A DNA stretch of 60,000 bases, taken from the NCBI RefSeq assembly GCF_932526225.1, contig NC_064039.1:14590139-14650138 (forward strand), written 5' to 3'. Positions 37,101 through 47,400 of the stretch are shown piece after piece; within the stretch, counting starts at the first letter, position 1, and every line of letters begins with the position of its first letter. Below the pieces are notes generated by a model that was given only the letters and a program-made list of their open reading frames with translations, did not search any database and was not told the DNA's origin. The translations under genes and the position numbers were made by a program. Origin of the DNA: Nematostella vectensis. Taxonomy: Eukaryota > Cnidaria > Anthozoa > Actiniaria > Edwardsiidae.

Positions 37101-39966
37101 ATACAAAAATTAGGTTTATGATGAGGTCCAAAATCTTGTGACAGAGTTGACAGCTCTGGTAACTTATATTCAATTCATTCATGAAAAGTAGTTATAATTT
37201 TCCTATGATAGATGGTGAATGGCAGATTTAGAGATCGAATTTGATAAATATACCCTAGAATATTTATTCCCTGAGGTAAGTACTTAAAGTATAAATTAAA
37301 TTCAACAATGAAAAAGGTGTTCAGAGTTTGAAAAGAAAACAACTACGAAAGATCATTCCACTAAGTACTTTAATACAATACGCTAACTTACCTACGTCTG
37401 CCAGTGCAAGAACAAATACATAGGGAGCACTTGTCGGAGAAGGTGTCCATAAAATTAGCTTGTTTTTTCTTTCTTTATCTTGTAGCTTACTCTGACATTT
37501 CAGCTGACCTTGACTCGAGCACAAGACTTGACTCTTCAAAACCTTCAACCATGCTTTTACACAGTCTTTTGCACATAATTAGACAAGCTCATATCCGTGG
37601 TTAGCATTCCCACGAATGATTTTTTTCAAGCACTTATTTTTTGACAGTTCTGGCTTTTCTGCAGTCAGTTTTCGTGTGTTTTTGAGAGGGGCAGAAATAC
37701 TTATCTGCATTATTGTTTTACACGCTCTGGAGGCCTGTGCCGAGGCAGATCGCGGCTGGCTGGCTGGCTGGCAGCTTGTGACCATTTCTAATACCTATGG
37801 GGCTTCGCGTGCGGCCTACGACGGCGCTGGCCCCGCTAAAAGCATGTAACATGTACAAGCATGTAACATGTACCATCTTTTTTTCACAGTACCATATTAC
37901 CATGACCCAGTACAAGAAGGAGTTTCCATTCCCCTGCTTGTTCCCTCCTGTAGTACCCAAGAATGTGCTAGCTGAATGGCTTGATGTCCAAAAGGTTCCT
38001 CAATATCACTGCGCAGGTGTGTTTAGTGATGTTCCTTATCCTTATATTGCAATCTAAATCTGGTGAGCTAAAGTTTATAAGCAAACATGTTTTAGACAGT
38101 TTATGATAACCTGAAGTTTAATTTTTTTCCTTTGTAAAGTTGTGCTCTAACCCAAGAAAAGTAGACATAGAATCTACTCCATCATATGAACTTATAGAAA
38201 ATATCTACTAGCATAGAAATTAAAAGCATTTCTCATCCGCAATTCTCTCATCCACGCTCGGCTTTGCTTGAGCTCCATGTTTACAGCATATACTTTGTGG
38301 CATGCGTTTTTTATATGCTACCCTCAGATTCTGACCTTGCATCGCTTGGTTTTGCTTGAGCTCCATGAAGTTTACAGCATATACTTTGTGGCATGCGTTT
38401 TTTATATGCTACCCTCAGATTCTGACCTTGCATCGCTTGGTTTTGCTTGAGCTCCATGAAGTTTACAGCATATACTTTGTGGCATGCGTTTTTTATATGC
38501 TACCCTCAGATTCTCACCTTGCATCGCTTGGTTTTGCAGAGACGGAGAAGTATGCCCATGTGACGTTTTTCTTCAATGGTGGTGTTGAAAAGAAGTTTGA
38601 TCTTGAGGACAGAATGTTGGTCCCTTCACCCAAAGTACCAACGTATGACTTGCTCCCTCCAATGAGCTCACAGGGGGTGGCTGATGAGGTAACCAGTCTT
38701 TACACCCAAACTTTGAATCCCCCTTTAATGCACCCCTCGCAACCCCTTAAAATAGAAGGGTTAAAATTCTGGAAGTAAGAGAAAGAAGCCATACACATTT
38801 CTTCATAATGTTTAAGCATTTATGTAAACTGTATTATGCTTCACCCTTGAGAATTGCATCTGACCTAATGGCTTTTTTGTTTCAAAAGAAATTTTGAGTA
38901 CATGAATAAATCAAATTTCTTAAAGCCGCATTGTCACCAGTTTACTTCCGGAGGTCCTACGGAAACCTCAACCGTTAAGGATGAGGCAGGGTGTATAATA
39001 AAAGAGCACATATGCAGTTTCTTAGGCAGTGTTCCCTTTTGCTGTTCTACAGATGTGCAAGGCCATCGAGAGTGGAAAGTACCCATTTGTGATGTGTAAC
39101 TTTGCGCCCCCTGACATGGTTGGACACACTGGCAAATACGATGCAGCAGTGATAGCTTGCACAGCCACAGGTAATAACTGCTTTATCTTACTGCAACACA
39201 GCATAGACTTTATGGGCCAGGTTATAAGTTCAAACTGCTGTATTGGTCTCTTACAGTGCTTACAGTTTTTTGTATGCCTAAAATGAGTTTTGGAAATGTT
39301 TATTTTAGATAAAGCCATTGGCCAGATCTACCAGACTTGCCAGAAACAGAACTACACCCTGATGGTGACATCCGACCATGGAAACGCTGAGCAGATGATT
39401 AGCGAACAAGGAGGACCACACACGGCACATACAACAAACAGAGGTAATGTAAAACACTCTTACCATCCACGAAACAGGAGCAATTCACTGCATGTAATAC
39501 CTACAGCACACACAAAAACACAGCTAATGTAAAACACACTAACCATCCTCAAAAGATGGTAACAAAACAGGGTAGTTCACTTCTATAAAACAAAGGTGAT
39601 AAAAGATTTCATGAATGAAGTTGGACCATGCAGTTGATATAAAAGAAGTTTGCTACAAATTGCTACAGTACCATATCCCAGCAAATTATGAATACATGAG
39701 GATAGTAAGGAGGGGGGGGGGATAAACTGTGTATTACCCGCATAAGGGAAATAAAATATTTAAGCTCGGCAGTTTGTTTTATAATAACTTACTTGTTTTT
39801 GTGTGTTTTATTTTAATTTTTAGTCCCATACATCATGACGGGAGGTCACAAGTTTCGACAATTTACCCACAATGCAGCTCTATGTGATGTCGGACCAACT
39901 GTCCTAGATGTGATGGGCCTGGAGTGCCCCAAGGAGATGACTGGGACCTCTCTGCTGCAAAAGTGA
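31106..39966 (+). CDS. 2,3-bisphosphoglycerate-independent phosphoglycerate mutase, complete, 12 exons, 515 aa
   Basis: Interconverts 3- and 2-phosphoglycerate in cytosolic glycolysis and gluconeogenesis through a phosphoserine intermediate; an alkaline-phosphatase-superfamily enzyme with two metal ions, unrelated to the vertebrate cofactor-dependent mutase. Exons: 31106-31175, 31915-32087, 32392-32508, 33509-33641, 34007-34185, 34541-34634, 34718-34827, 37890-38016, 38540-38688, 39053-39170, 39309-39443, 39824-39966 (1548 nt, all phases agree). Visible active-site elements: VIDGWG with Asp14, nucleophile GNSEVGH with Ser66, [58 protein letters not shown] and HTAHTTNR. Length is normal for the family. 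Exon 1 is best closed at a GC donor (see findings). The start ATG is preceded by a purine-rich leader and fits the family N-terminus. It is closest, from memory, to nematode iPGM. Divergently transcribed from CKAP5. Confidence 0.96.
32758..33253. mobile_element. Pogo/Tigger-like nonautonomous element, 496 bp
   Basis: One end reads TA|CAGTGTAACCTGTATTTTA and the other, inverted, TA|CAGTGGAACCTGGATTTTA. The CAGTGGAACC terminus and the TA duplication are typical of pogo/Tigger-type Tc1-mariner elements. The interior is AT-rich with repeated AATCGAGGT-type phrases and no transposase. It lies in iPGM intron 3. Confidence 0.65.
35162..36037. mobile_element. Candidate DNA element with short inverted ends
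   Basis: AGCGTGTCACTA at 35162-35173 is matched by TAGTGACACGCT at 36026-36037, enclosing about 850 bases that include the Lys/Arg-rich minus-strand ORF (35582-35947). No clear target duplication is visible. The inverted match is only 12 bases, so the boundaries are uncertain. Confidence 0.35.
35582..35947 (-). CDS. Lys/Arg-rich 121-aa ORF nested in iPGM intron 7
   Basis: Starts [20 protein letters not shown] and continues with a strongly basic predicted coiled coil ([20 protein letters not shown], then [15 protein letters not shown]). Such repetitive R/K-x-N-R-E-K-I helices are common in uncharacterised cnidarian proteins associated with mobile elements. After about residue 80 the sequence loses this character, so the true exon may end near 35700. 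Function unknown. Confidence 0.4.
   Translation of the reverse strand: MDTDSSVTGAERIRLWREKKRQTRAKYQKDYYSKNREKINRKIREKAKLKREEKQANLPDEVANRRLKWRQSKARQKGTSTWIYVASLEISISSTLSSCFVSSFVNLFLKKWSHKHTTRNS
36050..36300. repeat. Tandem array of a CATGTACCATGTGTAAT phrase
   Basis: About five units built from TACAAGCATGTACCATGTGT plus AATGTACC/AATATACA spacers, roughly 45 bases per composite unit. The array lies in iPGM intron 7. The open frames on both strands are by-products. Confidence 0.88.
38255..38538. repeat. Tandem array, 3 copies of 91 bp, ending at iPGM exon 9 acceptor
   Basis: CTCAGATTCT recurs at 38324, 38415 and 38506 (period 91) with TTGCATCGCTTGGTTTTGC at the end of each unit. In the last copy that phrase runs directly into CAG|AGACGGAG, the exon 9 junction; in earlier copies it is followed by TTGAGCTCCATG instead. 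The polypyrimidine region of the acceptor is thus the array's edge. Confidence 0.93.
38920..38978. mobile_element. TTAA-family MITE, solo terminal inverted repeat (copy 3)
   Basis: TTAAAGCCGCATTGTCACCA through ACCTCAACCGTTAA, 59 bases, matching one end of the MITE at 6621-6865 and itself bounded by TTAA at both ends. The remainder of the element is absent. In iPGM intron 9. Confidence 0.8.
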
Positions 39967-40429
39967 GCCCACAGGCGTGGCTGTAACAGCAGACCTCCGA
40001 AAAACAGCTCCTTTCCTTTTATAAAGAACAAGACTTCATTTGGAATTTTTATCGACATGATTTAGGTTTTTCTTTAAAAATGGAATAGCAAACATAGAAC
40101 AGGGTAACGTTTGGTGCTCTCGTATGCCAAATATTCATAAGTTATATTGAAGTGGAGAAAATTTTCAGTGCTGCAAGATTAAGGCGTAATTAGCTAGGTA
40201 AACAAATATAAGTACTTGTGAAATGATAAACCTTTTACTATAAATTGAAAAAAAAAACACTGTGGATTTTTTTTGTATGTAACTTTCAGCACTGGCCTCT
40301 TCTAGTTTCACGCCATGATTTCATAGGCTCCATAGCGATGACGTCGAGTCTAAGGCTGCTTTGGCAGGGAACTAACAAATTTTTCCTACCCAAATTCCTC
40401 ATCAATTGAACCCTCATTTATTGCCTTCG

Positions 40430-40435
40430 AATAAA
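40430..40435 (+). terminator. Probable poly(A) signal of iPGM
   Basis: AATAAA within TTCGAATAAAACCTTTAAAA, about 465 bases after the stop codon; it is the first canonical hexamer I see downstream on the plus strand. Confidence 0.5.
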
Positions 40436-40777
40436 ACCTTTAAAACACAAAAAAAAGTTTTATTACGTTGTGCCACTTCATAAAAACATATGTGAGGAAA
40501 TTAGAAATGACGTCCACATACTGTAAACTCGAGCATATTTGCATGCAATTTCGCGCAACGCCACTCGCTTTCGTTTTATTTATGTGCCGAATTTCTCTCT
40601 TGCGCAGCCTTCCTTAGTGTGTGCTATAGCAGAGAGTGGGGCACTGTATCGTATCCCAAACATTTCGATGCCTGATACAGCAATGCGGTCTATAATCCTT
40701 TCACCTAGTCCCGGGGGGGGGGGGGGGGAATTCGAGAAAAACAGACGCGGGTGGTCGACAGCAAAATCAATTTTAAC

Positions 40778-41162
40778 CCTAAGGGATAGCACTAAGGGCG
40801 TGGTCAACAACAATTCTTACCCCTAAGAGATAGCACATTGGGTGTGGCCGTAGGAATTTTTTACCCTGAAAAACAATGCTCGTTATTTAAAATTAAAATT
40901 GGCTGACGGATCCTGTATTGTTATGTTACCGACAAAAAAGTCGAAAGTGTTAACCGATCAGTTGATTTGTGGTTTATTGTAAAATACGTTTCGAGTGATT
41001 GGGCCACCATTTAGCGTGAGACACCCTAAAAGATAGCAGAATCGGAAAAATCCTCCTCCCCCGGCGTGAAAACCCTTAAAAGATAGCAGAATCGGAAAAA
41101 TTCTAAAACACACCCTAAGAGATAGCAGTTGGTAAGAATTTTATACCCTAAAAGATAGGTCG
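40778..41162. repeat. Degenerate CCCTAARAGATAGC repeat zone upstream of INPP5F
   Basis: Phrases such as CCCTAAGGGATAGCAC, CCCTAAGAGATAGCAC, CCCTAAAAGATAGCAG, CTTAAAAGATAGCAG and CCCTAAGAGATAGCAG recur about six times at irregular spacing, some followed by AATCGGAAAAAT. This may be a degraded transposon built of internal repeats. It lies within 650 bases of the INPP5F start. Confidence 0.5.
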
Positions 41163-41423
41163 AGCACCCCCGTCTTCTTTTCTGGAGAGAAAAGAAAAGA
41201 TATCGAGCAATTCGCGCGCACGAGACAACCAGAATGAGCTTGGGCGTCCTGTGCCTACCCCCGTGAGATCGAGCTTCACGCCTAGGAAGCTTGCAAAGTC
41301 TCATGGGAGATCTAGCTGCTTGTAAATAATGGCGGCGGCCAGAGGCCAGTGTGAAGCGTGATCGGTGAATGAACCAAGCTAACATGTACACACATCAGCC
41401 TTACACTGACACACAGACACGCC

Positions 41424-44400
41424 ATGGAGCTCTACCAGGCCAGGGATAACTTCATTATCAAAGATGCTTACTTCAGCCTTTGGTGCAATCGATCCGACGG
41501 AGGTCTCGTACCTCGACAAGGTATTATGCCTCATCTCTTGTTTCTAACGATTCCCCTGTCAAAGGTGATGTCGAGGCTATAGTTCCCTCGTGACAGATAT
41601 TTCTGTGATATGAATCCATTACCATGCGTATTTTAAGCTGTGATTGTCTTATCTTCAAAGGTGTTCATCCTAACGAAGCTTTCGATCCAGTCTGCAAAGG
41701 CATCGTTTATGGTGTGATAGGGAAAATACAATTCTTCCCCGGTATGTCTTCATTTGATATCAAAAGGTTTCCCATGGGTTTCTTTAGTCATACTGTATGG
41801 CTCTTTATCCATGTAAACAAACGGGGAAATTGATAAATGTTGAAACAAACGGGGAAATTGATAAATGTTGTCGCCAATTACAATATTTTTATCGCACGTT
41901 GACACCGGCATCATCAACTTACTCATCTCAAAATTATTTACAACAACAACAATGAATTGCGCGTGCCCAGCAAACAAAGATCTTTGTATGTGAGGTTTTA
42001 CTCCATCTTCAGTTCAATTCGTTAAGCTTGTCGTCCATGTAGAGCTTTTGTTTATTCCCTGAATAGTTCAATTTAGACCGTGTTTCGAATTTGATATTTT
42101 CGTATTAATCGATTGGCCCTGAATATAACAATTCTTCCCTGTTCATGATTAAAAATTATAATAGAACTATAACGTAATGACTACTATCCAGGTATTTTAT
42201 ACTCTTCTCAATTGGTAAAGAGTGCTTTTTTATTTCGCAGCCCGGAAATTTGTTGCTCCATTAAAATTTACACTTATGCAAATAATCAATCTTCGTGGTT
42301 CCCACACCTCAAAACTATTACTTTTTCTTTTGTTTACTTGAATCTCAATTAAACTTTCATATGAGTACTTTAGGAATTTTATATGTATGATTTTTTCTAT
42401 TTATGATTCAACCATTTCTTCTTTTTAGGGCTTTTGTCTAGAGAAAATTTTAAATATAGCTATGTACTGTATTTTCATTGTGTTGAGCTGATACTTATCA
42501 GATTTTTTGTTAATTTGATGATCCAGAATTTTGAGGTTCCACATGTCAGTTTATTTTATTCAAATTACAGTCTACAAAACATACATACAGTACCTTTGTT
42601 TAAATCTTTGCATATGATGTAAATTTCCATGTATAGGCTTTTAAGTAATCATTTATTTTCTTTCTCTATGAGAAGTTTTTTATCAGCTTAAAAATTAATC
42701 ACAAGACAGTTTTAACAAGAATACAATTAGACATAGATTAAAACATGAAATTTGATGTTAAGAATACTTTTATTTCTTCAAACGATTCATAAAGAGTATG
42801 AATTCCTTCAGATGCATTTTTAGCTCCAATTCTTTTAATAAAAGAAAAAAAAGATTTTTCCCCAAAATGAAGTATGTAAGACCCTTATACCAAATAGAAT
42901 ATAAAGTACTATATATTTGCATGATTTAAATATAAGATATATAATATCATGCAAAATACCCAAGCAGTTGTTTCATTGAAAAAAAGTAATGAATATTATT
43001 TTCCAAGAAACTGGTAGTCCCCAAATATTTGTCTTTGTTAAGACTTCTTCAGAGCAGAAATTGAACAGAGTTGATAATCACATTGTATTTGAGAGTGAAT
43101 CTTAATATTCAGCCTCCACAGTATGGTATTGCTTAAAGAAGGCCAATCACACTACCATTTTATGCTCCCACTCAATGCTGAGTCACACAAGCAACCATTT
43201 CCATTGGCTAATTTAAACAAGTAACAATATATTTTCAATCAAATATTATCAATAACATATCCAACTTAATTCAGTAGATTGTTATTTTGATATGGGTCTT
43301 TCCTTGCAAATAAACCACTGTATTTTCATACGGTTATGTAGAAGGCCTCAAAATATTGAGGGGGGACATGATACAGAAACATGAAGAGAATATTAGGGGG
43401 CACAGCCACGCCCTTACTGGTGGTTTCTTTATATTTTTTTAAATATTAGGGAGGTATATATCCTCAGTGCCTCACCCCCTGCTACGGCCCTGGAATATCA
43501 TTTTTTTTTTCATTTTGACTATGTATAGTGGTTGCTAAATGCATTGTATGTAATGTGTAATTTACACATATAGGGAGCAATACTACATTGCTGCTCTCAA
43601 ACATATGCATATGACACATTCAGTAAAATGCCACTGCAATACCATTTCTTTATCGTATTATCTGGGTTTTATAGGCGGTGATTGGAAATTATTGGTTATT
43701 ACCAAAAGGACATTGCTGGGGCTGTTTCCTGGTAATCATGAAGTATACCGTGTCGACAGAGTGGCATACTTACCCCTTTCACCCGGAGATGTACCTGAGC
43801 TGGAACTGGATGTAAGTATACCTACCCCTTTCACCCGGAGATGTACCTGAGCTGGAACTGGATGTAAGTATACCTACCCCTTTCACCCGGAGATGTACCT
43901 CAGCTGGAACTGGATGTAAGTATACCTACCCCTTTCACCCGGAGATGTACCTGAGCTGGAACTGGATGTAAGTATACCTACCCCTTTCACCTGGAGATGT
44001 ACCTGAGCTGGAACTGGATGTAAGTATACCTACCCCTTTCAACCGGAGATGTACTGTACCTGAGCTGGAACTGGATGTAAGTAAACTCATAGTCCAAATA
44101 ATGGATTCCAGAAAAGATCAATAAATCTCACAGACAATAGCTCCCCTAGTACCCCTCCACTCCCAGTTTTATCAGTTCCCATCAAATATGACTAGTACCT
44201 GGTCTTACCTCCTGATGATAACCTATGTGAGGTTGCTTTACATGCTCTTGACATTTCAAAGAACTCTATGCCATATTCCTCTAATATTATGCTGGTGGTA
44301 TACATTATATGCACATACAGTATTTATTTTACCCTTTGTTGTTATCTCATCTTCTATTGCCTTTTTACTCATAATTCTCACCATGCATACTGCATACCTA

Positions 44401-47400
44401 AACTAATGACTTTGTAGATTCTAATAAGACATGTAGCCCTTCAGGACATAAACTTGTCCAGTTCTTCTTCTTTGTCACCTTTTGTATATCTATCAATGAA
44501 GATTTTAACTTTCTTTTCCATCATCTTGAGAGCCATAATTTGTTACTCATACAAGCTTGCAACAAAACTTTGCTTCTCTAAATGTTTAGCTTTGTAATAT
44601 ATTTTCTGACACTTTCAGCCATGTGAGAAACATCAAAGTGGAGGGCGTGGCATTAAGAGAGACACAGAGGGTCAGCAAAAAAGCTTCCAACAAACATGGA
44701 AATCAATCAAAACTGCTGCAACGAATATTAAAGAAAATGTTAAAAGCACAGTAAGTGGGAAATCTGTCAATTCTCCTAAGCCCATAAAACAGACACCATC
44801 TCAGGTTAGGAATCAAGACTTTGTAAGGTATCCGTTATATGGTTGTCCACTTGATTGAGATCCATTATTATATGGAGGTTGTCCACTGTATGGAGGTTCC
44901 TTATATGGAGGTATCCACTTAATGGAGGCCTGATATAAGGAGGGGATCTGCTTAATGGAGGTCTGTTATATGATTGTCATCTGCTTAAAAATTATGCAGA
45001 TTGTCTGCTCAATGAAGGTCTGTTACATAGAGGTTGTCTTCTCAACCAAGGTCCATTATATGGAGGTTGTCCACTAAATGAGTGTTCGTTATATGGATGT
45101 TGTCTGCTATGGATTTTCCACTGTACACAACAATAAAGCAAATTCATTAGACAATTGTGAATGAATATGCATTACTGTTACAGAAAGCTGTTTTTTACGT
45201 GCTACCTGTTTTATATACTAGACACTGATATTTGAGCTGTAAGAGAACATTTTGAGATTTTCTTTTGCTTTGTAGAGTACAACTAAAGAACCAAAAGACA
45301 GAGAGAGGGACAAGCTTGAACGTAGACTTGTTGAGGTACAGAATTATTGAAAAATTTATTCAGGACACAGTATTTGGATATTACTGAGACAATTAAATAA
45401 AAGAAGCACAGCTGGAAGCTCACTATAGGTGCCAACCCTGAGCTCATAAATGACCTTCCAGGGAAGGACCAAATGAGGAAAAAAGCCAACATAGGGGTGA
45501 ATTTGGATGATGAATACCCTTCTGAAAACAAAGTAGTTTCCTGGAATTTCAAGCATAAAAAGATGATTAGATAAAGTGATAAAATGAAGCTGATAAAAGG
45601 AGGGCTTTCTTGCATGCATGGAGACCAACAACTTATAATTTTCTTTGCACAAAATCTTGCAGTCATATAAGTGTACAATATCTGTGGGTTGATCAGAGCA
45701 CAGAATTTGATGGATGCCAAACCTTATATGAATAATTTAAGTTATTTTGAAGGCCTAAATCTTCTCCTTCTGAGTTTATGACCAGTTAAAGTTAAACTTC
45801 TTCTTTTTTTCTAGGAACTGTTAAAGATGTTTAATGATTCAGACTCATTCTATTACTCTCCTACTGGTGATATCACAAACACCCTTCAGCGGCAGTGTGG
45901 TGACCATTATGACCACTCCTTGCCTCTTTGGAAACGCGTAAGTTATGCCTAAAAAATCTTCCATGATCAGGAATATATACGTACGGATTAACCTAAACTC
46001 CCAAAGATAAAATGCTTGCTACTGTACTTACAATTCTATAGGTTATTGAACAAATTTTATGTGATTTTTGTGTTGCTTAATTTTTTTTCAGGTCGATAAA
46101 AGATTTTTCTGGAACAGCCACATGCTTCATGATCTTATTAATAATGAGGTATGCAAGATCACAAGAATTTTATTATATTTTTTCTTTTATTATACATTGA
46201 AATGCTGTTCGATATCAGTAAAATGTATCACCTTTCTTTCACAGGACCCTCTGGCCTCTAGCTGGATCTTGCCTGTTATCCAGGGTTATTGCTCCATCGT
46301 TCATTGTCATAACATGTTTGAGGAGGATGACATGGAGGAGCAGAGTGATATTCAGATTGGGGCGTTACCACCTGAGGAATTTGACCTTCTACTTATCTCC
46401 AGAAGAAGTATTTTCAGGGCTGGTGGGTACAGTGCACATATGTACATGGTTAGCAACTCCCACCCAACTCTTTTCCCCAAGGAAAAAAATCCAAATGTAT
46501 TCAGTCCCAATCTACTTAGCATATACTGTATTTATACTGTATTTTTGTACTGCCCCTGAATAGACCCCATAATACCATAGACCCAAAGATACCACACAAG
46601 GGACTAATATAGTACGCAAAAACTTTTATAATTGCTGCATCTATGTTATTTGCTACCATTACTATGTAGTTCTAAGTTGAATAGTAATTTCAAAATAAAA
46701 AGAGAGCACTGTTATTGAACTGACATCTTCAGACACTATGTTTGAGAGATGCATTAAATCCAGTGACTTCTAAACAAAAAAAGTCTTTAAATATGGTGTT
46801 TGGTTTAGTCTTGCAATATTTGCAGAACTGTAAATAACTCTTATGTTGGCATCTTAGTATATGTAAGTACATTCTTTGGTCTGCCATCCCAAACTGATTG
46901 AAAGTCATCACTATGGCAGGTACCCGGTATAAGCGGAGGGGTGTTGACGATGATGGTGAGGTTGCAAACTATGTTGAGACAGAACAGGTAAAGCCATATT
47001 ATGAATCTTTGTTATATACAATCATGGTATATACTTCTATTAAGCAGCCACCCTTAGAACCAGACAAATGCTCTTTGAATAGAGGATATACATACACTAA
47101 CTGGACTACAGGATATGAAGTGCTAAAAAAGGTACACTAATTATTTTGCCCAAAAAATCTTGTGCAGTACACGCTAGTTATGGTCAGTATATAATATCAA
47201 TGACATGTCTGTTAGGATACAGGTTGGCTATTCAGTTTTTAAGATTTGTTCAGTACAGTAGGTACAGTACTTATTGCAGTAGGTACTTTTATTCCACTCT
47301 TCAGAGTACTGTATTGGAAGTTTACAAAAAAATGTATTGTTACAATTAAAATTGCTTTACAGTATATCTCACATTGATAACCACCACCAGAAATGTTTAA

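Larger units (their letters stand above)
34828..37889. other. iPGM intron 7, 3.06 kb, with nested repeat material
   Basis: The longest intron of the gene. It contains a candidate element at 35162-36037 with a minus-strand ORF, a CATGTACCATGTGTAAT tandem array at 36050-36300, and at 37853-37878 a short stretch of the same CATGTAACATGTAC phrase directly upstream of the exon 8 acceptor. The rest (36300-37850) shows no recognisable gene. Confidence 0.7.
39967..41423. other. Intergenic region between iPGM and INPP5F
   Basis: Holds the iPGM 3' UTR with its likely poly(A) signal, a G homopolymer near 40712, a degenerate repeat zone (40778-41162), and then the INPP5F promoter/5' UTR. Both genes are on the plus strand. 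No further gene is recognised. Confidence 0.6.

Noticed and set aside
44751-44804. Longer form of INPP5F exon 4 ending at CAG|GTTAGG
   Set aside because: Phase-compatible and possible as an alternative form, but the GTAAGTGG donor at 44751 is stronger and the shorter exon puts the catalytic cysteine where the human protein has it. Kept as an alternative only.
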